The position numbers and the translations under genes were made by a program. The notes under the pieces are model-generated. The model saw only the letters and a program-made list of their open reading frames with translations, was not told where the DNA came from and did not search any database. DNA of 64,000 nucleotides, from positions 48,942-112,941 of the forward strand of contig NZ_JALMUV010000023.1 of the NCBI RefSeq assembly GCF_023155275.1, written 5' to 3'. Shown one piece after another: positions 27,548 to 36,042 of the stretch (its first letter is position 1; each line of letters begins with the position of its first letter). The stretch comes from Streptomyces rhizoryzae. Its GTDB lineage: Bacteria > Actinomycetota > Actinomycetes > Streptomycetales > Streptomycetaceae.

Positions 27548-28646
27548 GGATCGCCCCCTCCACCGCCGCGCAGAGCCGCCGCATGTAGCTCTCCCCGCTC
27601 CCGTCCCGGGCGCGGACGGCGCGCAGCACCTCCGCCACCGCCACCTCGACCAGCCCGGCGATCTCCCCGTCCCCGCCGTCGAGGGCGGCGGGCGGTGACT
27701 CGCGGAAGAGCTGGTCGAAGAAGCGCCGCAGGTCGTCCGCCTCGATGACCCGGGCGGTGTCCCAGCACAGGCTGCCGCGCAGGTCGTAGGGGAGCGGGCG
27801 CATCGAACGGCCGTAGCCGAGCAGGACCAGCCGCGGCGCCCGGTCGCCGCGCAGCGCGGCGTGTTCGTACACCGCCAGGGCGAGTTGGCCGATGAAGTCC
27901 CAGACATCGGAGTGCGGATCGAGCTTGTCGCACTCGTCGAGGACCAGCCAGTACCGCTCGTCGGCGGCGGTGGCCCGGCCGACCATCCGGTGCACCGCGT
28001 CCTCCAGGGACGGCGCCGGACCGCCGGTCCCGGCGGGGCCGGACGGCTCGTCCCCGGCGTCCTGCCCGCCGACGAACGCGGCCAGCCGCTCCAGTACCTG
28101 CCGCGCGGTCGAGGTCCGCGACAGCGTCACCCGGGCCGGGCGGAATCCGCTGTGCTGCCCGATGTGGCGCAGGAAGGTGTAGGTGTACGAGCGCCCGCTG
28201 TCCGGTTCGCCGTCCACCAGCAGGACCGACTTCTCCGGGTCCGCGACGAAGCGGCGCAGCGTCTCGCGCAGGTCCTCGCGGTCGATGAACGCCGCGGTGC
28301 CGCCCTGGAGGACGCAGCTGCGGAAGGTGTCCCGGGTGCCGTGCGCCGCGGCGTCCGCGCGCAACCGCCGCAGGAACTCCCGGGCGGTGCCGCTCTCCGG
28401 CAGGACCGCCAGCCGGTCGAGCGCGGTGACCACTTCGAGCAGCGCCACCTGGCGTGCGATGTCCCGGCGCGAGGCGTGCACCAGGGAGCGGGCGTTGTCC
28501 CGGCTGACCTGCCCCAGCCGGAGCCCGCCGAGGAAGTCCTGCGGGAGTCCGTACTGGAGGAGGGCGCTGTGCGGGTCCACGGTGTCGAGGAGATACCTCT
28601 CCAGCCACATCGTGACGAGTTCCCATTCCGTCTCGCTCAACGGCAT
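27528..28646 (-). CDS. AAA-like NTPase with altered P-loop, conflict-system partner
   Basis: A 372-residue protein. The first 80 residues (SETEWELVTMWLERYLLD..., RDNARSLVHASRRD) look like another effector-associated-type helical adaptor. The NTPase-like core has a P-loop GEPDSGRSYT (about 145-154) in which Arg replaces the usual Lys before Ser, and a good Walker B, YWLVLDECDKLD (about 231-242). LVLLGYGRSMRPL follows in the sensor position. Nucleotide may be bound but hydrolysis could be impaired. ATG 28646 is taken; an ATG at 28715 would add 23 low-complexity residues. It ends inside the start of the STAND gene. Confidence 0.75.
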   Translation of the reverse strand: MPLSETEWELVTMWLERYLLDTVDPHSALLQYGLPQDFLGGLRLGQVSRDNARSLVHASRRDIARQVALLEVVTALDRLAVLPESGTAREFLRRLRADAAAHGTRDTFRSCVLQGGTAAFIDREDLRETLRRFVADPEKSVLLVDGEPDSGRSYTYTFLRHIGQHSGFRPARVTLSRTSTARQVLERLAAFVGGQDAGDEPSGPAGTGGPAPSLEDAVHRMVGRATAADERYWLVLDECDKLDPHSDVWDFIGQLALAVYEHAALRGDRAPRLVLLGYGRSMRPLPYDLRGSLCWDTARVIEADDLRRFFDQLFRESPPAALDGGDGEIAGLVEVAVAEVLRAVRARDGSGESYMRRLCAAVEGAIRVYRTL

Positions 28647-28769
28647 GCCGCACCTACCCGGCCGCTCCGCGGGGGAGCCCACCCGACCGGCCCCGTCGTT
28701 CCTGCTGTTTGTCATGCTTTCACCCGGTTTTCCGGGGTGCAAGCGCCCCAACGCGACGGAAACCCGTGC

Positions 28770-29747
28770 TCAGACCAGCTGCCCGACGACCCGCTGCACC
28801 GGCTCCCGGACCGCCGCCTGGGCGAGGTACTCGGCGATCCCGTGGTGGTTCCGGCTGCCGTTGGTGACCAGCGCGTCGGTGATCAGCTCGGTCGGGGTGA
28901 AGTCCGGGCGCAGGGTGTGCCCGAGCGCGACCAGGTCCCGCAGGTCCGACACATTGCGCCAGGCCCGCACCCCGGCCGGCACCGCGGGCGGCCGCGCCAA
29001 CTGGTCCCGCACCTCACCGATCACCAGCGGCGACCCCAGCGTGACCAGCAGCTCCACCTCCTGCTCCCGCTCCCGCAGCACCTCGTAGGCGGCCACCGAC
29101 CCCAGACTGTGGCCGACCACCACCAGCGGCCCGTCCGCCGGCCCGGCCAGCGCCTCGCCCACCACCTCCCGGATCGCCGGCCCCGCCCCGCCGAAGAAGT
29201 ACGCGTGGACATCGGTGAAGGTGCGCCGGACCAGCTCCCGGAACACCGCGGTACGCAGCGGACGGGGCAGCGGCAGCACCTCCAGCGGCAGCGCCGCGCC
29301 GTCCCCGGCTGCCCCGGGCCCGGCGTCGGACTCCGCCTCGCCCAGCGTCTCCGCGAAGTACGTCATCTCCCGCAGCCAGCCCACCAGCGCGCGCTCGCCC
29401 GCGCTGTCCGCGGGGCCCCCGGCCGCCCGGCCCTCCAGCGCGTCCCGGCCGGCGCCCCGCCAGGCGTCCGCGACGGTCCGCGCCACGAACTCCTCCGGCG
29501 GATCGAACACCCCGGGGCCCTCCCGCGCGGGCGCCTCCGCGCCCACCGCCGGCCCGCCGTCCAGCTCGTCCGCCGCGAAGTCCGGCAGCGGGGCGGCGTA
29601 CCGCAGCGGGGCCCAGTACGCCATCCGGGACACCCCGGCCATCTCCCGGCCGAAGAGCGCCCGGTCCCACTGCGACCTGAGCAGGTCCGCACGGACCTTG
29701 TTGCCGTTGCCGTGCACGTAGACCACGCTGGGGCGTCTGCGGTGCAT
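28770..29747 (-). CDS. Alpha/beta hydrolase, lipase-like, first gene of the conflict-type series
   Basis: A 325-residue cytosolic hydrolase of the large lipase/PGAP1-like type. It opens PSVVYVHGNGNKVR. The nucleophile elbow is VVVGHSLGSVAAYEVL (Ser near 211), the acid region NVSDLRDLVALG and a possible catalytic His in SRNHHGIAEYL. A long insertion (about 45-135) separates the first strand from the elbow. A very strong GGAAGGAGGT lies four bases before the ATG. Similar hydrolases occur as membrane-damaging effectors or as stand-alone genes; the 123-bp gap to the next gene makes its membership in the series likely but not certain. Confidence 0.75.
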   Translation of the reverse strand: MHRRRPSVVYVHGNGNKVRADLLRSQWDRALFGREMAGVSRMAYWAPLRYAAPLPDFAADELDGGPAVGAEAPAREGPGVFDPPEEFVARTVADAWRGAGRDALEGRAAGGPADSAGERALVGWLREMTYFAETLGEAESDAGPGAAGDGAALPLEVLPLPRPLRTAVFRELVRRTFTDVHAYFFGGAGPAIREVVGEALAGPADGPLVVVGHSLGSVAAYEVLREREQEVELLVTLGSPLVIGEVRDQLARPPAVPAGVRAWRNVSDLRDLVALGHTLRPDFTPTELITDALVTNGSRNHHGIAEYLAQAAVREPVQRVVGQLV

Positions 29748-29793
29748 GCCACCTCCTTCCGCCGGTCCTGCGGGGCGCCGCACCGTGCCGGGC

Positions 29794-29982
29794 TCACTCC
29801 GACGGATAGATGTCCCCGCTCCGCATGGCGCTCTCCTGCTCGCTCCGGCTCCGCAGCCGGCGGGACTTCTCCTGGAGCCGCTGCCGCTCCTTGGGATCGT
29901 CGGCCCGCTCCGCGGCCTCGGCCAGCTCCCTGGCCTTCTCCCGCATCTGCTCCAGGCGCTCGTGAGTCTCTCCCGCTCCCAT
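29794..29982 (-). CDS. Small charged protein, DUF6381 family
   Basis: A 62-residue, very hydrophilic protein, predicted to be one long helix (LEQMREKARELAEAAERADD and QRLQEKSRRLRSRSEQES) ending in SGDIYPSE. This matches the small DUF6381 proteins of Streptomyces. Its function is unknown; its composition resembles stress-related CsbD-like proteins. GAGGAGGAA precedes the ATG. Confidence 0.78.
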   Translation of the reverse strand: MGAGETHERLEQMREKARELAEAAERADDPKERQRLQEKSRRLRSRSEQESAMRSGDIYPSE

Positions 29983-30219
29983 GGCGTTCCTCCTCCTCGT
30001 GCCGACGGGTCCCGGTCGGGCACCGCGGGTGCGCGGCCGGACGCGCGGCCGCTGCTCCCAGCGAATCAGGGCCCGCGCCCTTCGGCACCTCGGAGCGTCA
30101 CCCGGCGCGCTCCCGCGGACACCGGCCGCTCCGGGCGCCGCTCCGGCCCGGGTGGGGCCGCCCCCGGGAGCGCATAATGGGGCCAGGTGGGGAACCAGCC
30201 CGTCCGGAGGTGGATCCCG

Positions 30220-30390
30220 ATGGCCCTGATCGTCCTCGTCCTGCTGCTCGTTTTGCTCCTGGCGGGCGCCGGTTTCGCACTGAAACTGCTCTGGTTCGCC
30301 GTCATCGCCCTGGTGGTGGCGGCGCTGGTGGTCGCTCTCCTCTTCCGCAGGACGGGCCCGCGCGGCACGGGCGGCCGCCGCCGCTGGTAG
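30220..30390 (+). CDS. Small hydrophobic membrane protein
   Basis: A 56-residue protein made of two hydrophobic helices (ALIVLVLLLVLLLAGAG and WFAVIALVVAALVVALLF) and a basic tail RRTGPRGTGGRRRW. This resembles a small membrane protein family common in Streptomyces and of unknown role. GGAGG at 30206-30210, nine bases upstream, decides the start at 30220. CATAAT at 30173-30178 could be a -10 element. It is followed 10 bp later by the glyoxalase-like gene, so the two may share a transcript. Confidence 0.65.
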   Translation: MALIVLVLLLVLLLAGAGFALKLLWFAVIALVVAALVVALLFRRTGPRGTGGRRRW

Positions 30391-30400
30391 GCGGTCCCCG

Positions 30401-31201
30401 ATGCCCGCCACCCAACCCCGCACCGTCTCCACCGCCTCGCTCGGCGGCGCCCCCTGCTGGGTCAGCCTGATGACCCACGACCTCCAGGCCGCACAGGACT
30501 TCTACGGCGAGGTCCTCGGCTGGCACTTCCGCCCCGGCGTCCTGGGCCCGGAGTTCTCCATCGCGCTGGCCGAGGGCCAGCCGGTCGCCGGGCTCGGCGC
30601 GCTGGGGCCCAGCTGGCGGGTCGCCGTCGCCTGGACCCCGTACTTCGCCGTCGCCAACGCCAACGACACCGCCGCCCGGATCCGCGAGCGCGGCGCCACC
30701 GTGGCCGTCGGCCCGCTGGAATTCGGCAAGGGGCGCGCCGCGCTCGCCGCCGACCGGGACGGTGCGGTCTTCGGCCTGTGGGAGGGCCAGACGCTCTCCT
30801 GGGCGGTCGGCCAGGGCTGCGCGCCGATGTGCCTGGAACTGCGCACCCGCGACGCCTTCGAGGCGGCGATCTTCTACGGCGAGGTCTTCGGCTGGTCCCC
30901 GGACCGGCCCGGCGGCTGCGACATCACCTACGAGCACGACGAGGTGGTGGTCCGCGACGCCGGCGGGCGCACCGTCGCCGCGCTGCGCGGCGGCGCCGTG
31001 GAGGCCGCCCCCGACCCGCACGTCCGCCCCCGCTGGCACGTGTACTTCCCCGTGCACGACATCGAGAAGGTCACCGCGGCCGCCGTGGCCGCCGGCGGCT
31101 TCGCGCTGCCGGTGACGCCGATGGTGGACAGCACCGGCTGCGAAGCCGTGATCCGCGATCCGCAGGGCGGACTCTTCACCGTCGCCACCACACAGGACTG
31201 A
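30401..31201 (+). CDS. Two-domain VOC (glyoxalase/bleomycin-resistance-like) protein
   Basis: A 266-residue cytosolic protein with two tandem vicinal-oxygen-chelate domains. The first begins PCWVSLMTHDLQAAQDFYG and ends DRDGAVFGLWEG. The second begins CLELRTRDAFEAAIFYGEVF and ends DPQGGLFTVATT. Each repeat has the beta-alpha-beta-beta-beta pattern of the family. Such proteins act in metal-dependent detoxification, ring cleavage or drug binding; the substrate is unknown. In Streptomyces, members of this shape are often listed as hydroxylase-like VOC proteins. Confidence 0.83.
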   Translation: MPATQPRTVSTASLGGAPCWVSLMTHDLQAAQDFYGEVLGWHFRPGVLGPEFSIALAEGQPVAGLGALGPSWRVAVAWTPYFAVANANDTAARIRERGATVAVGPLEFGKGRAALAADRDGAVFGLWEGQTLSWAVGQGCAPMCLELRTRDAFEAAIFYGEVFGWSPDRPGGCDITYEHDEVVVRDAGGRTVAALRGGAVEAAPDPHVRPRWHVYFPVHDIEKVTAAAVAAGGFALPVTPMVDSTGCEAVIRDPQGGLFTVATTQD

Positions 31202-31396
31202 GGCCCCCCGGCCGACACGCCCGGTCGCCGGCCGGGCCCGCGGCGTGTCTCCACCGGATGGCCCGCCAGCACTGGCGCCGCCCGCCAAGAGGGACGTTGG
31301 CTGAACCACAACAGAACCGATCAAGCACGCACAACGCCCGATGAGCGCCGGCGCCCTTGGCGCAGCCGCTCTCACCTCGTTCAGTGGAGTCCCTAC

Positions 31397-32509
31397 ATGT
31401 CACCTGAACCAGCTCCTCGTGGGGGCGAAGCCGGCCTGTCCCCGACGGGCCACGGCGAAGACCATCCGACCACCAGCCAGGAGAACGTCTCGTTTCGCAC
31501 CCTCGTGTGGACGGCGGCCACCACCAGACCGGTGGAGGAGGTCGCCGCCCTCGTGGAACTGCTCAAGCGCAGCGGCGAAGACCCCAACCCGGGCGACGAA
31601 GCCCTGCGGGTGGCGGCGATGACCCGCCCGGTGAGCGAGGTCGGGCCGCTGCTCGCCATGCTCGGCGAAGCCCCGCACACCGCCGAGGCGAGCTACGAGG
31701 CGCTGCGTGCGGCGGCGGTGGGCCGGTCCGTCGACGAGGTCGCCCAGCTGATCAAGCTGTTCGACCGGGCCCAGGAGGGCCGCCCCGCCGACGGGGCACC
31801 GCCGGCCGGCGGCGACTTCCCCGACGGCCACCACGACACCGCGGGCCCGGCCACCGCCACCCTCCCCACCGTCAACGACCCCTCGCTCGACCCCTACCCG
31901 GACCCCTACGGCCACCCCGCGCCCGACCACGGCTACCCCACCCCCCACCCCGGACCGGGCGCCGCCCCGGGCGAGCCGGTCATGCGGGACGCCACCCACC
32001 GCGACGCCCCGCCCCGGCCGCAGCGCGCCCCCTGGCCGGCCGCCAACGTGCCCCCGGCCGGCGCCGGCTGGCACGCCGCCGGCGCACCCGCCGCGCCCGG
32101 CCAGGCCGTCGGCGGGGTGCTGCGGTCCGTCCTGCGCTGGCCCGCCGCCGCGGCGCTGGCCCTGTGCGGGCTGAGCCACCTGCCGGTGGGCGCCGCGGAG
32201 ACCCACGGCGGTTCGTCGGACGCCCTGTCGATGACCATCGCCGCGGTCTACCTGCTGCTGGCCGGCTGCCTGGCCCTGCGCGACACCGCCGCGGTCTGGG
32301 CGGCCAGCGCGGCCGCCGCGGTCACCGTGATCGTGCTGCACGCCCTGTCCCGGGCCGGGGTCCTGGTCCCGCTGCGCAGCAGCCTGGGCGATGCCTCGAC
32401 GTGGCCGGAGCTGCTGGCGGTCGGCCTGGCCATCCTCAGCGCGGGCCTGGCCGGTGCCGCGCTGCTGCTCCGCCCGCGCCGGGTGAGCCCCGCGACGGCC
32501 GGTGTGTGA
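31397..32509 (+). CDS. Membrane protein with N-terminal helical repeats
   Basis: A 370-residue protein that I do not recognise by function. Residues 30-125 hold three helical repeats of about 33 residues, each with a core like AA-x2-RPVxEVxxLxxLL (TTRPVEEVAALVELL, MTRPVSEVGPLLAML, VGRSVDEVAQLIKLF). A Pro/His/Asp-rich linker follows (about 130-235). The C-terminal 125 residues form about four membrane helices. The helical part is probably cytosolic and may bind a partner. GTGGAG lies about seven bases before the ATG. A very strong terminator follows. Confidence 0.7.
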   Translation: MSPEPAPRGGEAGLSPTGHGEDHPTTSQENVSFRTLVWTAATTRPVEEVAALVELLKRSGEDPNPGDEALRVAAMTRPVSEVGPLLAMLGEAPHTAEASYEALRAAAVGRSVDEVAQLIKLFDRAQEGRPADGAPPAGGDFPDGHHDTAGPATATLPTVNDPSLDPYPDPYGHPAPDHGYPTPHPGPGAAPGEPVMRDATHRDAPPRPQRAPWPAANVPPAGAGWHAAGAPAAPGQAVGGVLRSVLRWPAAAALALCGLSHLPVGAAETHGGSSDALSMTIAAVYLLLAGCLALRDTAAVWAASAAAAVTVIVLHALSRAGVLVPLRSSLGDASTWPELLAVGLAILSAGLAGAALLLRPRRVSPATAGV

Positions 32510-32520
32510 CCGGCGCGCGG

Positions 32521-32557
32521 ATGCGGCGGCCGCCCCCCGGGGGGGCGGCCGCCGCAT
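32521..32557. terminator. Strong bidirectional terminator
   Basis: A perfect 16-bp inverted repeat (ATGCGGCGGCCGCCCC and its complement) around a five-base centre. It lies between two convergent genes and is the clearest terminator in the window. Confidence 0.9.
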
Positions 32558-32577
32558 CGCGTGTCCGGACCGCGGCC

Positions 32578-32814
32578 CTAGGCCACGCTGTCGGCCAGCT
32601 GCCGCACCCCCTGGAGCCGCGCGCAGTGCGCACAGCAGAAGAACCGGCCGCCCGCCTCCAGGCCGTGCCCCAGGATCCGGCACCGGCAGTTCTCACACGT
32701 CGGCGCGAGCAGATGCGCGGCGCACTCCACACAGTCGAAGGTGTGGGACTCGCCGTCGATGCGCACCTCGAAGCCCCGTGCGTAGTCGTTCCCGCAGACC
32801 TCGCAGACCGTCAT
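32578..32814 (-). CDS. Small Cys-rich metal-binding protein
   Basis: A 78-residue protein with paired cysteines (CEVCGNDY, DCVECAAH, CENCRCRI, FCCAHCAR) and several His. It should form one or two treble-clef or metallothionein-like zinc sites. HTFDCVECA and GRFFCCAHCA resemble small prokaryotic zinc-ribbon proteins common in Streptomyces. No DNA-binding helix is evident. The function is unknown; metal storage or a protein adaptor are both possible. Confidence 0.72.
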   Translation of the reverse strand: MTVCEVCGNDYARGFEVRIDGESHTFDCVECAAHLLAPTCENCRCRILGHGLEAGGRFFCCAHCARLQGVRQLADSVA

Positions 32815-32897
32815 GGTGAACCCTCCATTCCGCGGATCCCCCGGGCCCTCTCATCGTCGCACCGCGCCCGCCGCCCCGCAGAGCCGGCCGCCGGCGG

Positions 32898-33419
32898 TCA
32901 CTCCGAGGACGAATACCGCCGCAGCACCCACGCCGGCAGCACGAACCAGCACACCACGAACCACACCACCAGCCCCGCCACCACCCACGGCGCGACCGTG
33001 TCGTTCAGCGCCAGCCGCAGGATGAGCAGCAGCGCCGAGGCGACCGTGGCCAGCAGCAGCACCACCCCGACCAGCGCCAGCCGCGCCGCCCACAGCACCG
33101 TCTGGGGCTTGAGCCGGTGACCGGTCACCAGCCGGTGGAAGGTCACCGTCCCCACCAGCGCACCGGTCGTCGCCGCGCCCAGCAGCAGCGTGATGGCGTA
33201 GATGGTCCGGTCCGCCGTACCGAGCGTGGCGAACCGCGCGGTGAACACCACGGTGAGCAGGAAGCCGAACAGGATCTGCACACCGGTCTGGATGACCCGC
33301 ACCTCCTGGAGGAGTTCGCTCCAGCGCCGGTCGGCGCGCTCCTCCTCCGTCTCGTTCCGGCCGCGCGGCAGGATCAGCTCCGGCTCGCCCCGGTCCCGGC
33401 CCTTGCGCTGCCCGTTCAG
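32898..33419 (-). CDS. DUF6328 membrane protein, probable CTG start
   Basis: A four-helix membrane protein of 173 residues. TEEERADRRWSELLQE, then VRVIQTGVQILFGFLL, is the typical DUF6328 N-terminus, so the GTG at 33302 lies inside the protein. Upstream there is no ATG, GTG or TTG in this frame, but CTG at 33419 has GGGGAG five bases before it and gives the expected length. A CTG start is therefore proposed; a sequence error near the start is the alternative. The stop of the upstream clpC-like gene lies 40 bp away. The function of the family is unknown. Confidence 0.65.
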   Translation of the reverse strand: MNGQRKGRDRGEPELILPRGRNETEEERADRRWSELLQEVRVIQTGVQILFGFLLTVVFTARFATLGTADRTIYAITLLLGAATTGALVGTVTFHRLVTGHRLKPQTVLWAARLALVGVVLLLATVASALLLILRLALNDTVAPWVVAGLVVWFVVCWFVLPAWVLRRYSSSE

Positions 33420-33459
33420 CTCAACTCCCCACGTCCGGCCCGTCGTTTCGCCGCGGTGC

Positions 33460-36042
33460 TCACTGGCGGTGCTCCTGCGCGGTGGCCCGGAAGGCCAGGG
33501 TGTCGTCCTCGACCTCCACCCGGACCCGGTCCCCGGACGACAGCGCCCCGTCGAGCAGCAGCCGCGACAGCCGGTTGTCGACCTCGCGCTGGATGGTCCG
33601 GCGCAGCGGCCGCGCCCCGTACTCGGGCTGGTGGCCGCGGCGGGTCAGCCAGTCCACCGCCGACGGGCTGAAGTCCACCGAGATGCCCTGCGCGTGCAGC
33701 CGGCGGCGGGTGCCGTCCAGCAGCAGTCCGGTGATCTGGTGCAGCTGCTCGTCGGTCAGCTGGCGGAAGATGATGATCTCGTCGAGCCGGTTGAGGAACT
33801 CCGGGCGGAAGTGGCCGCGCAGCGCGGCCAGCGCCCGCTCCCGGGCCCCGTCGTCGGCGCCCGCCCCCTCCGCCGGCCCGAAGCCCAGCACCCCGCGGCC
33901 GCCGCTGAGCGCCTCCGAACCGAGGTTGCTGGTCATCACGATGACGGTGTTCTTGAAGTCCACCGTCCGCCCCTGGGAGTCCGTCAGGTGCCCGTCGTCC
34001 AGCACCTGGAGCAGCATGTTGAAGACGTCCGGGTGCGCCTTCTCCACCTCGTCCAGCAGCAGCAGCGAGTACGGGTGGTGCCGCACCGCCTCGGTCAGCT
34101 GGCCGGCGTCCTCGTGGCCGATGTATCCGGGCGGGGCGCCGACCAGCCGGCTGACGGTGTGCCGCTCCTGGTACTCGCTCATGTCCAGCCGCACCATCCG
34201 GTCCTCGCTGCCGAACAGCGCCTCGGCCAGCGCCCGCGCCAGTTCCGTCTTGCCGACCCCGGTCGGGCCGAGGAAGAGGAAACTGCCGATCGGCCGGTTC
34301 GGGTCGGCCAGTCCGGCCCGGGACCGCAGTACCGCCTCCGCCACCGCCGTCACCGCGTCGCTCTGCCCGATCACGCGCTGCTGCAACCGCCCCTCCAGGC
34401 CCAGCAGCCGGTCCTTCTCCTCCTCCGTCAGACTGCTCACCGGCACCCCGGTCTGCCGGGACACGATCTCCGCGATGTCCTCCGCGGTCACCTCCACGAT
34501 CCGCCCGTCACCGCCCACCGGCCGCTCGTCCGGCGACTCCTGGACGGTCCGGATCTGCTCGGCGAGCGCCGCGATCCGGTCCCGCAGCTCGGTCGCCCGC
34601 TCGTACTGCTCGGCGGCGACCGCCTGGTCCTTGTCCCGGCCCAGCTGCTCCACCTCGCGCTCCAGATCGCGCACGCTGGGCGTCTTGGTCGCCGACCGCA
34701 GCCGGACCCTGGCGCCCGCCTGGTCGAGCAGGTCGATCGCCTTGTCCGGCAGGAACCGGTCGGTGATGTACCGGTCGGACAGCTCCACGGCCGCCAGCAC
34801 CGCCTCGTTGGAGTACCGCACCTGGTGGTGGGCCTCGTAGCGGTCCTGGAGCCCGCGCAGGATCTCCACCGTGTCCGGCACCGTCGGCTCCGGCACCAGG
34901 ATCGGCTGGAAGCGGCGGGCCAGCGCGGCGTCCTTCTCGATGTGCCGCCGGTACTCCTCCAGCGTGCTGGCGCCGATGACGTGCAGCTCACCGCGGGCCA
35001 GCGCCGGTTTGATCATGTTGCTGGCCTCCAGCGCACCGCCCTCGCCGGTCCCGCCGCCCGCCCCGACCACGGTGTGCAGCTCGTCGATGAAGACGATCAG
35101 CGCGTCGGAGTGCGCCCGGACCTCCTCGATGATGTTGTTCATCCGCTCCTCGAAGTCACCGCGGTAGCGGGTACCGGCCACCACCGCGGTCAGGTCCAGC
35201 GCCACGATCCGGCGCCCGGCCAGCGTCTCGGGCACCTCCCCGTCGGCGAGCCGCTGCGCCAGCCCTTCGACGATGGCGGTCTTTCCCACGCCCGCGTCGC
35301 CGACCAGCACCGGATTGTTCTTCCCGCGCCGCGACAGCACCTCGATGGTCTGCTCGATCTGCTCCTCGCGCCCGATCACCGGATCGATCCGGCCGGCCCG
35401 CGCCAGGTCCGTCAGGTCCCGGCTGTACTTGTCGAGCGTGGGCGTGTCGTGGTGCGGCGCGGGGCCGTGCTCGGCGCTCGACCCGGACGGCGGGTGCGCC
35501 CCGGCGCCGCTGTGCCCGCCCGCACTGGCCTGCGGGTCGAAGTGCGCCAGGTGCAGTATCCGCCCGGCCGCCGAATCGGGATTCGCCGCCAGTGCCTCCA
35601 GCACGTGCTCGGGACCGATGTACGACGCACCGGTGCCCCGTGCCAGCTCGTGCGCGCCCAGCAGCGCCCGCTTGACCGCCGGGGTCACCGCGACGCTCTG
35701 CTGTTGCGGCCCCGACCCGGCGTTCCGGTCGATCTCGGCCGCCAGCGCGTCCGGGTCCGCGCCGGACTGCCGCATCAGGGTCCGGGTCGGCTCGGTGCTC
35801 AGCGCGGCCCGCAGCAGATGCTCCGTCCCCAGCTCCGGACTGCCGTGTTCGGCGGCGTACGCGGCGGCGGAGGTCACCAGGTCCCGGGCCGGGCCGCTCA
35901 TCAGCCGCGCGATGTCCGCCTGCCGGGGCATCGGCGAGCCGCCGCCCCCGGGTGACTGCGCCGGGCGTCCGAAGAACCGCGCGAGAAAGTCGCCGAACGA
36001 GTCCGGTCCAGAACCCTCCGGACCCACGAATCCGTTGCTCAT
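33460..36042 (-). CDS. ClpC-type AAA+ unfoldase (ClpC paralogue)
   Basis: An 860-residue Hsp100 unfoldase that feeds proteins to ClpP. An N-terminal Clp_N domain (about 45-165) is followed by the D1 ATPase (GDAGVGKT, VFIDELHT), a short middle domain with the UVR-like AVAAEQYERATELRDRI, and the D2 ATPase (GPTGVGKT, LLLDEVEKAH). The UVR-type middle domain and the tripeptide LGF in GRGVLGFGP (a ClpP-docking loop) point to ClpC rather than ClpB. The Gly/Pro-rich N-terminal leader of about 40 residues is unusual. No ribosome-binding site of note was found, and no CtsR or HAIR-type operator. Confidence 0.85.
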   Translation of the reverse strand: MSNGFVGPEGSGPDSFGDFLARFFGRPAQSPGGGGSPMPRQADIARLMSGPARDLVTSAAAYAAEHGSPELGTEHLLRAALSTEPTRTLMRQSGADPDALAAEIDRNAGSGPQQQSVAVTPAVKRALLGAHELARGTGASYIGPEHVLEALAANPDSAAGRILHLAHFDPQASAGGHSGAGAHPPSGSSAEHGPAPHHDTPTLDKYSRDLTDLARAGRIDPVIGREEQIEQTIEVLSRRGKNNPVLVGDAGVGKTAIVEGLAQRLADGEVPETLAGRRIVALDLTAVVAGTRYRGDFEERMNNIIEEVRAHSDALIVFIDELHTVVGAGGGTGEGGALEASNMIKPALARGELHVIGASTLEEYRRHIEKDAALARRFQPILVPEPTVPDTVEILRGLQDRYEAHHQVRYSNEAVLAAVELSDRYITDRFLPDKAIDLLDQAGARVRLRSATKTPSVRDLEREVEQLGRDKDQAVAAEQYERATELRDRIAALAEQIRTVQESPDERPVGGDGRIVEVTAEDIAEIVSRQTGVPVSSLTEEEKDRLLGLEGRLQQRVIGQSDAVTAVAEAVLRSRAGLADPNRPIGSFLFLGPTGVGKTELARALAEALFGSEDRMVRLDMSEYQERHTVSRLVGAPPGYIGHEDAGQLTEAVRHHPYSLLLLDEVEKAHPDVFNMLLQVLDDGHLTDSQGRTVDFKNTVIVMTSNLGSEALSGGRGVLGFGPAEGAGADDGARERALAALRGHFRPEFLNRLDEIIIFRQLTDEQLHQITGLLLDGTRRRLHAQGISVDFSPSAVDWLTRRGHQPEYGARPLRRTIQREVDNRLSRLLLDGALSSGDRVRVEVEDDTLAFRATAQEHRQ

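Noticed and set aside
24080..27748. Plus-strand open frame of about 1220 codons opposite the STAND NTPase
   Set aside because: Its translation is Arg/Pro/Gly repeats with no motif, while the minus strand holds clear Walker A and B motifs.
27548..27907. Upstream extension of the STAND NTPase to 27907
   Set aside because: It would overlap 380 bp of the preceding gene in another frame with non-conserved sequence; GTG 27547 has a good ribosome-binding site.
33202..35955. Plus-strand open frame of more than 900 codons opposite the ClpC-like gene
   Set aside because: It is antisense to conserved AAA+ motifs and shows no domain of its own.
33460..36042. ClpB disaggregase
   Set aside because: The middle domain is short and UVR-like, and a ClpP-docking LGF loop is present, both pointing to ClpC.
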